Position numbers and translations under genes: made by a program
Notes under the pieces: generated by a model
Told to the model about the DNA's origin: nothing
Database searches by the model: none
The model's input: only the letters and a program-made list of their open reading frames with translations
Assembly: GCA_937922655.1 (NCBI GenBank)
Contig: CALAJH010000011.1
Span: 124,001 to 188,000 of the forward strand
Length of the DNA: 64,000 nucleotides
Source of the DNA: an uncultured Bacteroidia bacterium
GTDB lineage: Bacteria; Bacteroidota; Bacteroidia; J057; CALAJH01
Direction of reading: 5' to 3'
Shown here: positions 41,648 to 51,007 of the stretch, one piece after another
How the letters are laid out: each line of letters begins with the position of its first letter
Position numbering within the stretch: position 1 is the first letter of the stretch

Positions 41648-41882
41648 GGAAAATTGCCGTAAATGTTTTGGATCTATCGCGGCTTTGGCGCAAATATCGT
41701 AGGAACGGATTTGACCAACCGTCGGCCAATTGCGGCGAGCCAACGTCGTATCCCCGCATGTTGAATCCGCCATGCCTCGGACAATTTGACAAAACAACGA
41801 GTCGCCAAGAGCCAATACACCGAAAGTCCGCCGAATTTTAAGGCGTTAATCGTTATTGGGGCGTATTTTCGTCCGTTTTTTG
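41648..41882. other. Divergent intergenic region between lepB and the large T9SS protein gene
   Basis: No gene was recognised. A minus-strand frame is open for about 60 codons but has no start codon and lies across the promoter of the plus-strand gene. Confidence 0.4.
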
Positions 41883-41890
41883 TATATTTG
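41883..41890 (+). promoter_or_regulatory. -7 element of the large T9SS protein gene
   Basis: TATATTTG, 23 bases before the ATG at 41914. Confidence 0.5.
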
Positions 41891-41913
41891 CGCCAATCGC
41901 CATCAAATAAAAA

Positions 41914-44900
41914 ATGAAAAAAACGCTAGGGCTTCTTTTGACGCTATGTTCGTTCCACGTTTACGGACAAAGCGCCGACCAATACTCGTTCGCCTCGTTC
42001 GCCACGGGCCTATACCAACCGCTTACCGGGGCGTCGCCGCTGCTTTCGGGCCAAAACCAACTTTCGGCCGTCGTTCCCATCGGCTTCGACTTTTTTTACG
42101 AAGGCAATATTTACAATTCTTTTCGGGTTTCGACGGACGGATACGTCGTTTTGGGTTCCGGAACGATTCCCCAAGGCATTGCCAACGACCTTTCCACGCC
42201 GTTCGCCGCGCCGATAATCGCACCCTTGTGGGACGCGCTTCTTTTTTCGCAAGCGGGGGCGCAAATTTCCTATCAAACCTCCGGCACGGCGTTCAACCGA
42301 ATTTTGACCGTCCAATTCGCTTCCGGACAATTCAACCATCCCTCCTTCCCCGGAACGGGCGAAGGAGACGTTAATTTTCAGGTAAGGTTTTACGAGGCCG
42401 ACGGCGTGATTGAGTTCGTATACGGCTTTGTACTTCCGACGATTTCCTTTCAGCCCTCGGCGACCATCGGCATCAACGGCGAAAGCAACGCCTTTTTGAG
42501 CGTCGCCCAAGACTTTCAAAACGTTTCCAATGCCGTCTCATACAACGACCTCAACGCCTTTCCGCCCGTCGGGACGGTGTTTCATTTTACGCCTCCCGAA
42601 GGCGACTTTATCCCCCCCGCTCTTTCCGACTTTGCGCTCAACCCCTCGGCGCCCCAATGTGCGCCCGTCGCCCGCACCGCCACCCTTCGCGCCACCGACG
42701 ACTTATCCGGTGTACAACAAATATGGTTCGTCCGCTTTTACAACGGCGTCGAACAGCCGCCGATTGCGTTTTCTTTGACGAGCGGCAACCCCAACGACGG
42801 CGTTTGGACGGCCAACGTTCCCGCCGCGCCCTCCGGGCAAACCGTCGCCTATTATATCAATGCCTTCGACGGTTTCGGTAATGCGGCGTTGCAAATGTTT
42901 TCGGGTTCGTTTGTGGACTTTCAACCCGCGCTTTCGGTCGGTCCCGATCCAACGATAAACGCGGGGTCGTCCGCCGTCCTCGTCGCCGATGCGCCCGAAG
43001 TCTTGCCGCTCAGAATTACCGAAGTCATTCTCGACCCCACGGGTGCGGGCGGCGGCGCCCTGCCGCCTTACGTCCCTTCGACGGCGAAAAATTTTGTCGA
43101 AATCGCCAATTTGGGCAACATCGCCGTTCCCACCGCCGGCATTCGTTTGGTCGTTCAAGGCGAAGGGGCGCGTACCTTCGATTTGCCCGAACTGTCGCTT
43201 GCCCCCGGACAAACAATGTTGATTCGCATCGGTTCGGGTACGGACAGTCCCGTCAATCGTTATTTCAATACCGGCGGAACCAACGACCCGTTGTATATCG
43301 AAAGCTACGTCGGCTTTTTCTTGATAAAAAACACGACGGTCTTGGATGCGGTGGGATTGACGTACTACGACTTCGAGGCGCCGGTGACGGCCGCGCACTG
43401 GTCGGGAAGTTTGTTTTCTTCGGGCGCGGCCGGGTTTGTTCGACGTTTTGCCGACACCAACGGCGCCTCCGATTGGATGCCTTCCGACGCCGGAACCCCC
43501 GTTACGCCGAATTCCCCCAACGCGGGTCTCAACAACCTTCCCAACGTTTCCATCGTTTGGACGCCGGGCAACCTCAACGGTTTTGCGGTTACGACCCCGC
43601 CGCTGTCCGCAACGACCGTTTACACCGTAACGCTGACTTACGGCGCTTGCACCGTTTTCCAAACCGTAACGGTAAACGTCGTTACGGCCCAAGCCCCGAA
43701 TTGCGATTTTACCGTTCTCAACGGACAAAATCATACCACGCAAAGCGTCGTTTGCTTTCAGGATTTGACCACGGGCGGCATTCCCGACGTCTGGCAGTGG
43801 TCGTTTGACCCGCCGACGGTCGAATACGTTTCGGGACAAAACACGGCAAATCCCTGCGTTCGCTTTTTAAACGAAGGAACGTATACCGTTTCTTTGACCG
43901 TTTCCAATTCCGCAGGAACGGACACTGAAACTAAATATGTTTTTATTTTCTTGGATTATTGTACGCCGCAATACGCGTTCGTTTCCGAGGTCGATTACAT
44001 CGCACGCGTTCAACTTGCGACGCTGGACAACGCTTCGGCCGACGAACCCGACGGTTACAGCCTTTATCCGTTTTTCAATCCCGAGTTAAGTCGCGGCCAA
44101 AATTATACCTTAACCGTAACCAACGGGCCAACGGCCAACGAGTACGTCGCCGCGTGGATAGACTTCAACCGCAACGGCGTTTTCGACGCCAACGAACGTT
44201 TGGGCGAGGTGCATCTGTCCGTGCCCGGTCAATCCCAATCGATAAGCTTTTTCGTTCCCAACGACGCCGCCTTGGGGCAAAACCGGCTTCGGGTGCGCAT
44301 GGCTTATCAAGAATCGGGGGTTGTGCCGTGCGGCTTGCACCAATACGGAGAAACCGAAGACTATTACGTAACGATAGTCGCGTCGGGATGTCAAACGCCG
44401 CCCGTTGGCGGTACGGCAACCGGTCCCGCCAACGCCCCCGCTTTCAGCGTACAAAATTATTCGCTTTCCGGCTTTACGGGTTCGATTCAATGGCAGTATT
44501 CGCTCGACGGCGTCAATTGGATAAACGTCCCCGGCGCCAACGCCTCCCAACTTTCCATTCAACTCCAATACGAAAACCAAATCGTACGTTTTCGGGCCAT
44601 GCTTACGTCGCCGGGTTGCGACCCTGCGTATTCCAACGTTGTTTCGACCCAAGTATTGCCTCTTCAAGGCAACTCGTCGTCGTTTCCGTTCGATATTACC
44701 GATTTTCCTTACTTCGACGAACGCAATTCGGGTAATTTTACCGCCACGCTTCCCGGTCAAACGGCGCCCGATGTTTTCTACCGCTTTTCCGTACCCAACT
44801 GCTTGGAAACTTTGTATATTTCGACGTGCGGCGCATCTTACGACGTGCGCTTGTACGTCTTGGACGCGGCGCTGAACGTCGCCGCCCAAGCGGAAAACAA

Positions 44901-46650
44901 TTGTTCGAGTTTGGGGGCGAACCTTCAACTTACCGACTTGGTTTGGGGGCAAATGTATTTTATCGTCGTTTCGGGGGTCGATGGACAATACGGCCATTAT
45001 ACCTTGAGTGTAAACGCCGAGTACGGTCCGGGGGGATTGGTCGTCAACGGCGGGCCGGACGCAAGCATTGCTTGTGGCGGTACGGCGGTATTGAGTGCAA
45101 CGGTCGCGGGTGGTTCGGGCAATTATCTTATTCAATGGGACGCGGCATGGATAGAAGGCCCGATGCTTGAAGTGTCGGCGGCGGGCGTATATGTGGTGCG
45201 TGCCTACGACGTGGGCGGCGCCGGATGCATGGCCACCGACACCGTCGTCGTGTCTTTACAGGGAAGCGAATTGTCCGTAGCCATACAACCCAATCAAGCC
45301 CTTTTGTGTGACGGACAATCGATGACTTTGAACGCCGCGGTTACGGGTGCGTCGGGAATGGCAACTTGCACGTGGAACAACGGCGAAACCGGCGCCCAAA
45401 TCGTCGTCGAGAATGCGGGCGTATATTCCTGCAACTGCGTGGACGAAGCGGGTTGTTCGGCCACGGCCACGGCCAACATCGAATTTGCACCGGCGCCGAT
45501 GGTGAATTTGGGACCCGACTTTGAGGCGTGCGTCGGTTCCGTCGTTACTCTCGATGCCGGCAATCCCGGAAGCACGTACATTTGGTCGACGGGCGCCGCG
45601 TCCCGTACCGTTGCCGTGGAATTAACTCAAATCGGTACGAGCGTAATCGGAGTTACGGTGATAAACGCGTTCGGGTGTTTTGACATGGACGAAGTGGAAA
45701 TCACGGTCAGCGATTCTCCTGAAACGCAACTTCCCTCGGCCCTGACGCTGTGCGCGGGTCAAACAACGACGTTGGTTCCGGGTATCGTGGGGGCACAATA
45801 TCTTTGGAGCGACGGCTCGACCCAACCCTTTCTCAATTTTACGGGCCAAACCCCGGGCGTGGAAACGATACGCGTGGAAATTTCGACCAACGGCGGTTGT
45901 TATATCGAGGATTCGGTAACGATAACGGTCGTGGTTTCGCCGCAACCCGACCTCGGCCCCGACCGTAGCATATGCCCGGGGCAAATTACGGTCTTGAACG
46001 CCGGCATTCTCGAGGCGGAGTATTTATGGAGTACGGGGGCGACGTCGCAATCCGTTACCGTTTCCGAGGGCGGAGTGTATTGGGTGGAGGTGCGCTTCGG
46101 CGATTGTGCCGCACGCGACACGGTGGCGTTAATTGCCCCTCCGACGCCCGAAATTACCATGATTTTGCCCGACACCCTCGTCGTCAATCAAGCGTTTACG
46201 GCGCAGGCCGTCGGCTCGGGGCAAAATTTCGCATGGACTTTCGGCGTTTCCGCCACACCCCAAACCGGTACGAGTCAAACCGTCAATAACGTCCGATACA
46301 CAAGCCCCGGACCGAAATTGATTACGCTCGTGGTGCGTAAAAACGACTGCGACTTTGTTTTTAGGGATTCGATTTTCGTCAAAGACGCCGTATCGTCGCG
46401 GACGCTTTCCCCCGAATTTTCTTTTTCCGTTTATCCCAATCCCGCAAAGGAATATCTGACGGTAAAACTTCCGTTTGGCAACGCGGACGTGGAAGTTTAC
46501 GAAGCGTCGGGCAAACTTGTTTTAACGATGAATTCGATGAAAAGCGAGTTCGTTATACCCGTCGATTCTTGGGCCGAGGGCGTTTATCTGTTGCGGTTCC
46601 GATACGGAAATCAAATATTGGGAAGTCAAAAATTTCAAATCGTGCGATGA
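41914..46650 (+). CDS. Large T9SS-secreted multidomain surface protein
   Basis: A 1578-residue protein. After a signal peptide (KKTLGLLLTLCSFHVYG) comes a lectin-like or nidogen-like region (about 20-235, 'GFDFFYEGNIYNSFRVSTDG'). A lamin-tail-like domain follows at about 362-480 ('ITEVILDPTGAGGG'), then a PKD domain (about 605-685, 'CFQDLTTGGIPDVWQWSFDP'), a GEVED domain (about 690-825, 'AWIDFNRNGVFDANERLGEV'), an Ig-like block with a PPC-like part (about 830-1035), and four to five repeats of about 80 residues with LGPD and LDAG-x-YLWSTG (about 1045-1410). The end (SVYPNPAKEYLTVKLP) is a T9SS type A sorting domain. It is probably anchored on the cell surface and acts in adhesion. Confidence 0.9.
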   Translation: MKKTLGLLLTLCSFHVYGQSADQYSFASFATGLYQPLTGASPLLSGQNQLSAVVPIGFDFFYEGNIYNSFRVSTDGYVVLGSGTIPQGIANDLSTPFAAPIIAPLWDALLFSQAGAQISYQTSGTAFNRILTVQFASGQFNHPSFPGTGEGDVNFQVRFYEADGVIEFVYGFVLPTISFQPSATIGINGESNAFLSVAQDFQNVSNAVSYNDLNAFPPVGTVFHFTPPEGDFIPPALSDFALNPSAPQCAPVARTATLRATDDLSGVQQIWFVRFYNGVEQPPIAFSLTSGNPNDGVWTANVPAAPSGQTVAYYINAFDGFGNAALQMFSGSFVDFQPALSVGPDPTINAGSSAVLVADAPEVLPLRITEVILDPTGAGGGALPPYVPSTAKNFVEIANLGNIAVPTAGIRLVVQGEGARTFDLPELSLAPGQTMLIRIGSGTDSPVNRYFNTGGTNDPLYIESYVGFFLIKNTTVLDAVGLTYYDFEAPVTAAHWSGSLFSSGAAGFVRRFADTNGASDWMPSDAGTPVTPNSPNAGLNNLPNVSIVWTPGNLNGFAVTTPPLSATTVYTVTLTYGACTVFQTVTVNVVTAQAPNCDFTVLNGQNHTTQSVVCFQDLTTGGIPDVWQWSFDPPTVEYVSGQNTANPCVRFLNEGTYTVSLTVSNSAGTDTETKYVFIFLDYCTPQYAFVSEVDYIARVQLATLDNASADEPDGYSLYPFFNPELSRGQNYTLTVTNGPTANEYVAAWIDFNRNGVFDANERLGEVHLSVPGQSQSISFFVPNDAALGQNRLRVRMAYQESGVVPCGLHQYGETEDYYVTIVASGCQTPPVGGTATGPANAPAFSVQNYSLSGFTGSIQWQYSLDGVNWINVPGANASQLSIQLQYENQIVRFRAMLTSPGCDPAYSNVVSTQVLPLQGNSSSFPFDITDFPYFDERNSGNFTATLPGQTAPDVFYRFSVPNCLETLYISTCGASYDVRLYVLDAALNVAAQAENNCSSLGANLQLTDLVWGQMYFIVVSGVDGQYGHYTLSVNAEYGPGGLVVNGGPDASIACGGTAVLSATVAGGSGNYLIQWDAAWIEGPMLEVSAAGVYVVRAYDVGGAGCMATDTVVVSLQGSELSVAIQPNQALLCDGQSMTLNAAVTGASGMATCTWNNGETGAQIVVENAGVYSCNCVDEAGCSATATANIEFAPAPMVNLGPDFEACVGSVVTLDAGNPGSTYIWSTGAASRTVAVELTQIGTSVIGVTVINAFGCFDMDEVEITVSDSPETQLPSALTLCAGQTTTLVPGIVGAQYLWSDGSTQPFLNFTGQTPGVETIRVEISTNGGCYIEDSVTITVVVSPQPDLGPDRSICPGQITVLNAGILEAEYLWSTGATSQSVTVSEGGVYWVEVRFGDCAARDTVALIAPPTPEITMILPDTLVVNQAFTAQAVGSGQNFAWTFGVSATPQTGTSQTVNNVRYTSPGPKLITLVVRKNDCDFVFRDSIFVKDAVSSRTLSPEFSFSVYPNPAKEYLTVKLPFGNADVEVYEASGKLVLTMNSMKSEFVIPVDSWAEGVYLLRFRYGNQILGSQKFQIVR

Positions 46651-46693
46651 ACCGTCGGCCAAATTTCGCGTTTGTTTTTAGAAGCCGACTTCA

Positions 46694-46743
46694 TTTTTTG
46701 TGCCGAAAGCGTTTTTTGTGCAATCCATGAAAACGCTTTCGGC
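46694..46743 (+). terminator. Long perfect hairpin after the large T9SS protein gene
   Basis: GCCGAAAGCGTTTT (46702-46715) pairs perfectly with AAAACGCTTTCGGC (46730-46743), 14 pairs and a 14-base loop. TTTTTTGTGC occurs twice, at 46694 and 46712. No strong U-run follows (GTTCTGTTTC), so it is either a terminator or an RNA-stability stem. Confidence 0.6.
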
Positions 46744-46787
46744 GTTCTGTTTCAACGCCTCATGCTTATTTTTAAAGAAATAATGGG

Positions 46788-46795
46788 TAAATTTG
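46788..46795 (+). promoter_or_regulatory. -7 element of the M1 peptidase operon
   Basis: TAAATTTG, 22 bases before the ATG at 46818 and downstream of the long hairpin. Confidence 0.5.
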
Positions 46796-46817
46796 CCTTT
46801 TGAGTAACTCCAAAAAC

Positions 46818-49214
46818 ATGAAACGAACGGCTGCAACGATTTTCGGTCTTTTTTTTGCGCTCCAACTTTGCGCCCAAGCTGATTTTGACGTAACAAAATA
46901 CGTTATTCGGTTGTCGGATTTTGATTTTGCGCAAAAGTCGTTGGCCGGCGCGACAACCGTCGAGTATCGGGCGCTCACCCCCGGATTGAACCAAATTACG
47001 CTTTCGCTTTTGGATTTAACGGTGGATTCGGTCAAGCGTGGGAATACGCCGCTTAATTTTTCGTACCAAAGTCCGAATTTGACGATAAACTTGGGCCAAA
47101 GTTTGTCGGCGGGGCAGACGGACAGCGTAACGGTATGGTATCGGGGGGTTCCGCGCCAAGACCCACAAGGTTTCGGGGGTTTTTACTTTACGTCGGGTTC
47201 GGACCCGTCGGCGTTTTCCGTCGGCGTTACGAAGACTATTTTGCCCGTCAATGCGGGAAAAATATGGTTTCCTTGCGTGGACAATTTCACCGACAAAGCG
47301 CTGTACGAATATTACATCACGGTTCCGGAAACGTTGGAGGCGGCTTGCGGGGGACTGTTGTTGGGCGAAAACGTCGAAAACGGCTTGAAAACATGGCATT
47401 GGAAACTCAACCAACCGATTCCAACTTATCTTGCATCGGTGGCGGTACGCAATTACACGCCGTTGTGGTCGGAAATCACGAGTTCTACGGGTCGGGTGGT
47501 GCCGGTGGGCCTGTTTGTGGCTCCGGGTATGGCGAACACCACGGCGTTCAACAACATGGACGAGGCTTTTCACATTTTTGAAGAAAAATTCGGCCCGTAC
47601 GTTTGGGACCGCGTGGGTTATTGCGGGGTGGGCGCCGCGGGTTTTGCCCTTGAACACGCCTGCAACATCGCCTATCCCGACCTGCTCATCGGCGTAACGA
47701 TAAACGACAAGGTCATGGCCCATGAATTGGCGCATTCGTGGTTCGGCAACCTCGTAACTTGCGAAACCTCGGGCGAAATGTGGATTAACGAAGGTTTTAC
47801 CCGTTATTGCGAAAGCATTTTCGTGGAAAACCGCACGGGTACGGAACAGGCCAAGACCGACGTTCGCACCACGCACGGTCGCATGATGCGCGAATGGCGT
47901 TTCAACGACGGCGGCCTTTGGCCCCTTGCCGACATTCCCGAGCCCCTCACCTACGACCATACCGTCTATGAAAAAGGGGCGACGGTCGTGCATACCCTGC
48001 GCCACTATTTGGGCGACGAGGCTTTTTTCTCGACCTTGCGTTCTCTTTTCGAGGAGAAAGCGTTTGGAAACGTCAATTCCACCCAACTTAGGGATTATTT
48101 TACTCAAAAAAACGGGGTGGACATGACCGATTTCTTTGACGCATGGGTGTTTTCGGGGGGGTATCCCCATTATCGTTTGGATTCGGTGTCGGTTGAACCC
48201 GTCGGCGATAATTTTCGTGTACGGATGGGAATTACGGTTTCGGGTTGGGAAAAACAACGTTTGCCGCAAGTACATAAAAACGTGGAAATCAAATTCGTGG
48301 GCGCCGACGGCGAAGAGCGTACCGACCGTTTCGATTTCAACGGTTTGAACGCCGTTCTCGAAACGACTTTGCCGTTTGCACCCGTCGCCACGTTCTTTGA
48401 CCCCGAAGAAAAAATTTGCGACGCCAGAATTGTCGATACCCGCACCTACACTTCGACGACCAACCCCGCCAACCTTCCGCGCACCGACGTTCGCATCGAG
48501 TTTCAGCCTGCGCAACCCGTTACGGCGCGTGTTACGCTTCATCTTGCGCCGCCCCCGCCCTTCGTTAAAGATACGACAGGCTTTCGATTGGCCGAAAGAT
48601 TTTGGAGCGTGGAAGGCGATATTCCCACGCCCGCCGTCGGGGCCATGACTTTCGACTACGACGGCACGTTGCGTGCCGATGGTCAGGCCAACCTTGACGC
48701 CGGCTGGATTAACGACACCGAAGATTCGATTGTCGTGTTGTATCGTCCCGATTTGCGCACCGATTGGACGATAGTCACCGATACGACGTTCAACCCCGGC
48801 AATTTGAACGACAAAAAAGGAAAAATTAAAGTATTCGGCATAAAAAAAGGTTGGTATGCTTTCGCGATATACGATTCGGCTTTCGACTACGTCCCGACCG
48901 ATACCGTTCCCACCGATACCGTTCCCACCGATACCATCCCTACCGATACCGTTACGCGTGCGATGCGTCAAAAACCGGGTGCGATTGACGTTTTTCCCAA
49001 TCCCGCCAAGGATTACGTTGTCGTTCGATGGACGGAGTTTTGGCCTGCGGAGATAAGGATTTACGATTTTACGGGTCGCCGGGTTAATCAAACTTTGATT
49101 CCGACGGGCGCCGAAGAGATTCGAATCGCTTTGCCCGACGTGCCCGGAACCTATTTTCTAGAACTAAACGACGACAAAAGTCAAACCCTTACGCGAACGC
49201 TGCAAATCGAATGA
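46818..49214 (+). CDS. M1-family metallopeptidase with T9SS sorting domain
   Basis: A 798-residue secreted aminopeptidase-like protein. After the signal peptide (TAATIFGLFFALQLCAQ) the M1 N-terminal beta domain reads 'DSVTVWYRGVPRQDPQGFGG'. The zinc site is HELAHSWFGNLVTCETSGE with INEGF (His302, Glu303, His306, Glu325). The exopeptidase motif GAMEN is not intact; the corresponding place reads GAAGFALEH, so the cleavage mode may differ. A fivefold-like linker 'VPTDTVPTDTVPTDT' (about 693-712) joins to a T9SS tail (IDVFPNPAKDYVVVRW). The ATG at 46818 fits the signal peptide. The stop overlaps the Kdo transferase start (ATGA). Confidence 0.92.
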   Translation: MKRTAATIFGLFFALQLCAQADFDVTKYVIRLSDFDFAQKSLAGATTVEYRALTPGLNQITLSLLDLTVDSVKRGNTPLNFSYQSPNLTINLGQSLSAGQTDSVTVWYRGVPRQDPQGFGGFYFTSGSDPSAFSVGVTKTILPVNAGKIWFPCVDNFTDKALYEYYITVPETLEAACGGLLLGENVENGLKTWHWKLNQPIPTYLASVAVRNYTPLWSEITSSTGRVVPVGLFVAPGMANTTAFNNMDEAFHIFEEKFGPYVWDRVGYCGVGAAGFALEHACNIAYPDLLIGVTINDKVMAHELAHSWFGNLVTCETSGEMWINEGFTRYCESIFVENRTGTEQAKTDVRTTHGRMMREWRFNDGGLWPLADIPEPLTYDHTVYEKGATVVHTLRHYLGDEAFFSTLRSLFEEKAFGNVNSTQLRDYFTQKNGVDMTDFFDAWVFSGGYPHYRLDSVSVEPVGDNFRVRMGITVSGWEKQRLPQVHKNVEIKFVGADGEERTDRFDFNGLNAVLETTLPFAPVATFFDPEEKICDARIVDTRTYTSTTNPANLPRTDVRIEFQPAQPVTARVTLHLAPPPPFVKDTTGFRLAERFWSVEGDIPTPAVGAMTFDYDGTLRADGQANLDAGWINDTEDSIVVLYRPDLRTDWTIVTDTTFNPGNLNDKKGKIKVFGIKKGWYAFAIYDSAFDYVPTDTVPTDTVPTDTIPTDTVTRAMRQKPGAIDVFPNPAKDYVVVRWTEFWPAEIRIYDFTGRRVNQTLIPTGAEEIRIALPDVPGTYFLELNDDKSQTLTRTLQIE
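48891..48955 (+). repeat. Short tandem repeat coding for PTDTV units
   Basis: Four near-identical 18-base units (CCGATACCGTTCCCA and variants) code for the flexible linker between the M1 catalytic part and the sorting domain. Such repeats are prone to change in copy number. Confidence 0.8.
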
Positions 49215-50446
49215 CGACGGCGATATATTATTTGCTAACGCGGGCGTACTTTTTGGCTGTGCGTTTGGCGTCGCCGTTTCACGAAAAAGCGCGAAAACGG
49301 ATAAGAGGATTAAAAAATTGGAAGAAAAAATTGAGCCGTCCGGAAGGCAAGGTGTTTTGGTTTCATTGCGCTTCGGCCGGCGAATTTGAGCAGGCACGGC
49401 CGCTTATCGAGGAGGTCAAGTCGCGGGGTGCGGCCGTGGCGCTTACTTTTTTTTCGGCGTCGGGATACGAGGCGCGAAAAAATTATTCGTTCGCCGACCT
49501 CGTCGGGTATCTGCCCGACGATTCGCCCGCCAACGCCCGTAAGTTTTTGGAGCTTCTTCGGCCCGACGTCGCCGTTTTTGTCAAATACGAACATTGGTAT
49601 TTTTTTCTTTCCGAACTCAACCGCCGCAAAATCCCGACGTTCAACGTTTCGTTATCGATACCCGAGAATCACGTTTCCCTTCGCTTTCCTTATAAAATGT
49701 TTTTCCGTAAGGTATACAATATGTACAGCCACATTTTCGTCCAAACGCAAACGACGCATCAATATCTACGAACGAAATTGCGCGTTCAATCCATGACCGT
49801 AACGGGGGATACGCGCTTCGACAGGGTGTGGGCCGTTGCGCAAGAAAACGTACGTTTGCCCGAAATCGAAAGTTTTATTGCCGGGCGTTTGTGTTTTGTG
49901 GCGGGCAGTACGTGGCCTAAAGACGAAAAAATTATTCAAAAAGCCATCGACAGCCTTTTCAATGAAAACGTATGCTGGGTCGTCGTTCCGCATGAAATTC
50001 ATCTATCCCGCATACGGTTTTGGAAGAAAAAATACGGTACGGATTTGGCGGTATGGTCGGAATGGAAGGCGGGCGACGAACCGAAAAAAATTTTATTGGT
50101 CGATACGGTGGGCATGTTGTCGAAAATTTATCGATATTCGTCGTTGGTTTACGTCGGCGGCGGTTTTGACGGCGGGGTTCACAACGTCTTGGAACCGGCG
50201 GTTTTCGGCGCGAGAATATTTTTCGGCCCAAAACACGAGCGTTTTCAGGAGTGCTTGGACTTGCTTCAGTATGGAGCGGCTTACGGAATAAACACCGAAA
50301 AGCTAATCGTTCACGAAGTTCGTCAAACTCTGGCTTCTCCCGACCGTCAGGATAAAGCCCGGGCGATATCGTCTCGTTACGTCGAAATACGTCGCGGCGC
50401 CACCGAGAAAATCATCAAACATTGGATGGAAAAAGGATTGATTTAG
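49211..50446 (+). CDS. waaA: 3-deoxy-D-manno-octulosonic acid (Kdo) transferase
   Basis: A 411-residue GT30 enzyme that adds Kdo from CMP-Kdo to lipid A precursor on the cytoplasmic face. An N-terminal membrane-contact helix (about 1-20) is followed by 'FWFHCASAGEFEQARPLIEE' with the catalytic Glu of GEFEQ, 'LTFFSASGYE', 'VFVKYEHWYFFLSELNRR' and 'VAGSTWPKDEKII' at the start of the second domain. 'YVGGGFDGGVHNVLEPAVFG' binds the nucleotide. It begins in the 4-base ATGA overlap with the M1 peptidase gene, so a T9SS cargo and a lipopolysaccharide enzyme share one transcript. Confidence 0.93.
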   Translation: MTTAIYYLLTRAYFLAVRLASPFHEKARKRIRGLKNWKKKLSRPEGKVFWFHCASAGEFEQARPLIEEVKSRGAAVALTFFSASGYEARKNYSFADLVGYLPDDSPANARKFLELLRPDVAVFVKYEHWYFFLSELNRRKIPTFNVSLSIPENHVSLRFPYKMFFRKVYNMYSHIFVQTQTTHQYLRTKLRVQSMTVTGDTRFDRVWAVAQENVRLPEIESFIAGRLCFVAGSTWPKDEKIIQKAIDSLFNENVCWVVVPHEIHLSRIRFWKKKYGTDLAVWSEWKAGDEPKKILLVDTVGMLSKIYRYSSLVYVGGGFDGGVHNVLEPAVFGARIFFGPKHERFQECLDLLQYGAAYGINTEKLIVHEVRQTLASPDRQDKARAISSRYVEIRRGATEKIIKHWMEKGLI

Positions 50447-50448
50447 TC

Positions 50449-51003
50449 ATGCCTCATATTGCCTTGCCTCCGGGACAACCCGGGATTCGTGGCCCGATGA
50501 GCGCCTATCCCCAAACGGGCTTGGCTTTGAATCACGTGGCCGAAGCGTTGTTGATGAACAATCATGGAATCGAGCGCTGGGAACGGGAGCTGATTGCGGC
50601 CTACGTCTCGTTTCGCAACGAATGTCGCTTTTGTTATTTGTCCCACAAGGCTTTCGCCGTCGAATTGGCCGACGAATCGAACAAAAAAGCGATTGAAAAT
50701 TTTTTTGTGTCGGGCGACGATTCGGCGCTACGTCCCGTTGTGCGGGCGTTGCTTAAAGTTGCCGAATTGGTACGTTTGAAACAGGATACGGGAACGGCGA
50801 TAGCCGAAGCACGAATTGCGGGGGCGGACGACGCGACCCTTCACGATGCGGCGCTGATTTCCGCCGCGTTTTGTATGTTCAATCGATATGTGGACGGCTT
50901 GGGAACCGAATGTCCGCCCGAAAACGACCCGCATTACATCCGCGCCGCAAAGCACGTCGCCCGGCACGGATATATGGATATGTCGCGCTTCGCCCAAAAA
51001 TAA
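50449..51003 (+). CDS. AhpD/carboxymuconolactone decarboxylase-like peroxidase-family protein
   Basis: A 184-residue all-helical protein. SFRNECRFCYLSHKAFAVEL holds the CxxC redox pair (Cys59, Cys62) and His66, the signature of AhpD-like alkylhydroperoxidases. 'LISAAFCMFNRYVDGLGTEC' is the second conserved helix. It should reduce peroxides or pass electrons in the cytoplasm. The ATG at 50449 is 2 bases after the Kdo transferase stop; the frame also runs 27 bases upstream into it without family similarity. The next gene follows 4 bases after its stop. Confidence 0.9.
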   Translation: MPHIALPPGQPGIRGPMSAYPQTGLALNHVAEALLMNNHGIERWERELIAAYVSFRNECRFCYLSHKAFAVELADESNKKAIENFFVSGDDSALRPVVRALLKVAELVRLKQDTGTAIAEARIAGADDATLHDAALISAAFCMFNRYVDGLGTECPPENDPHYIRAAKHVARHGYMDMSRFAQK

Positions 51004-51007
51004 TCGT

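Noticed and set aside
41653-41890. Minus-strand open frame of about 60 codons between lepB and the large T9SS gene
   Set aside because: It has no start codon and crosses the promoter of the plus-strand gene.
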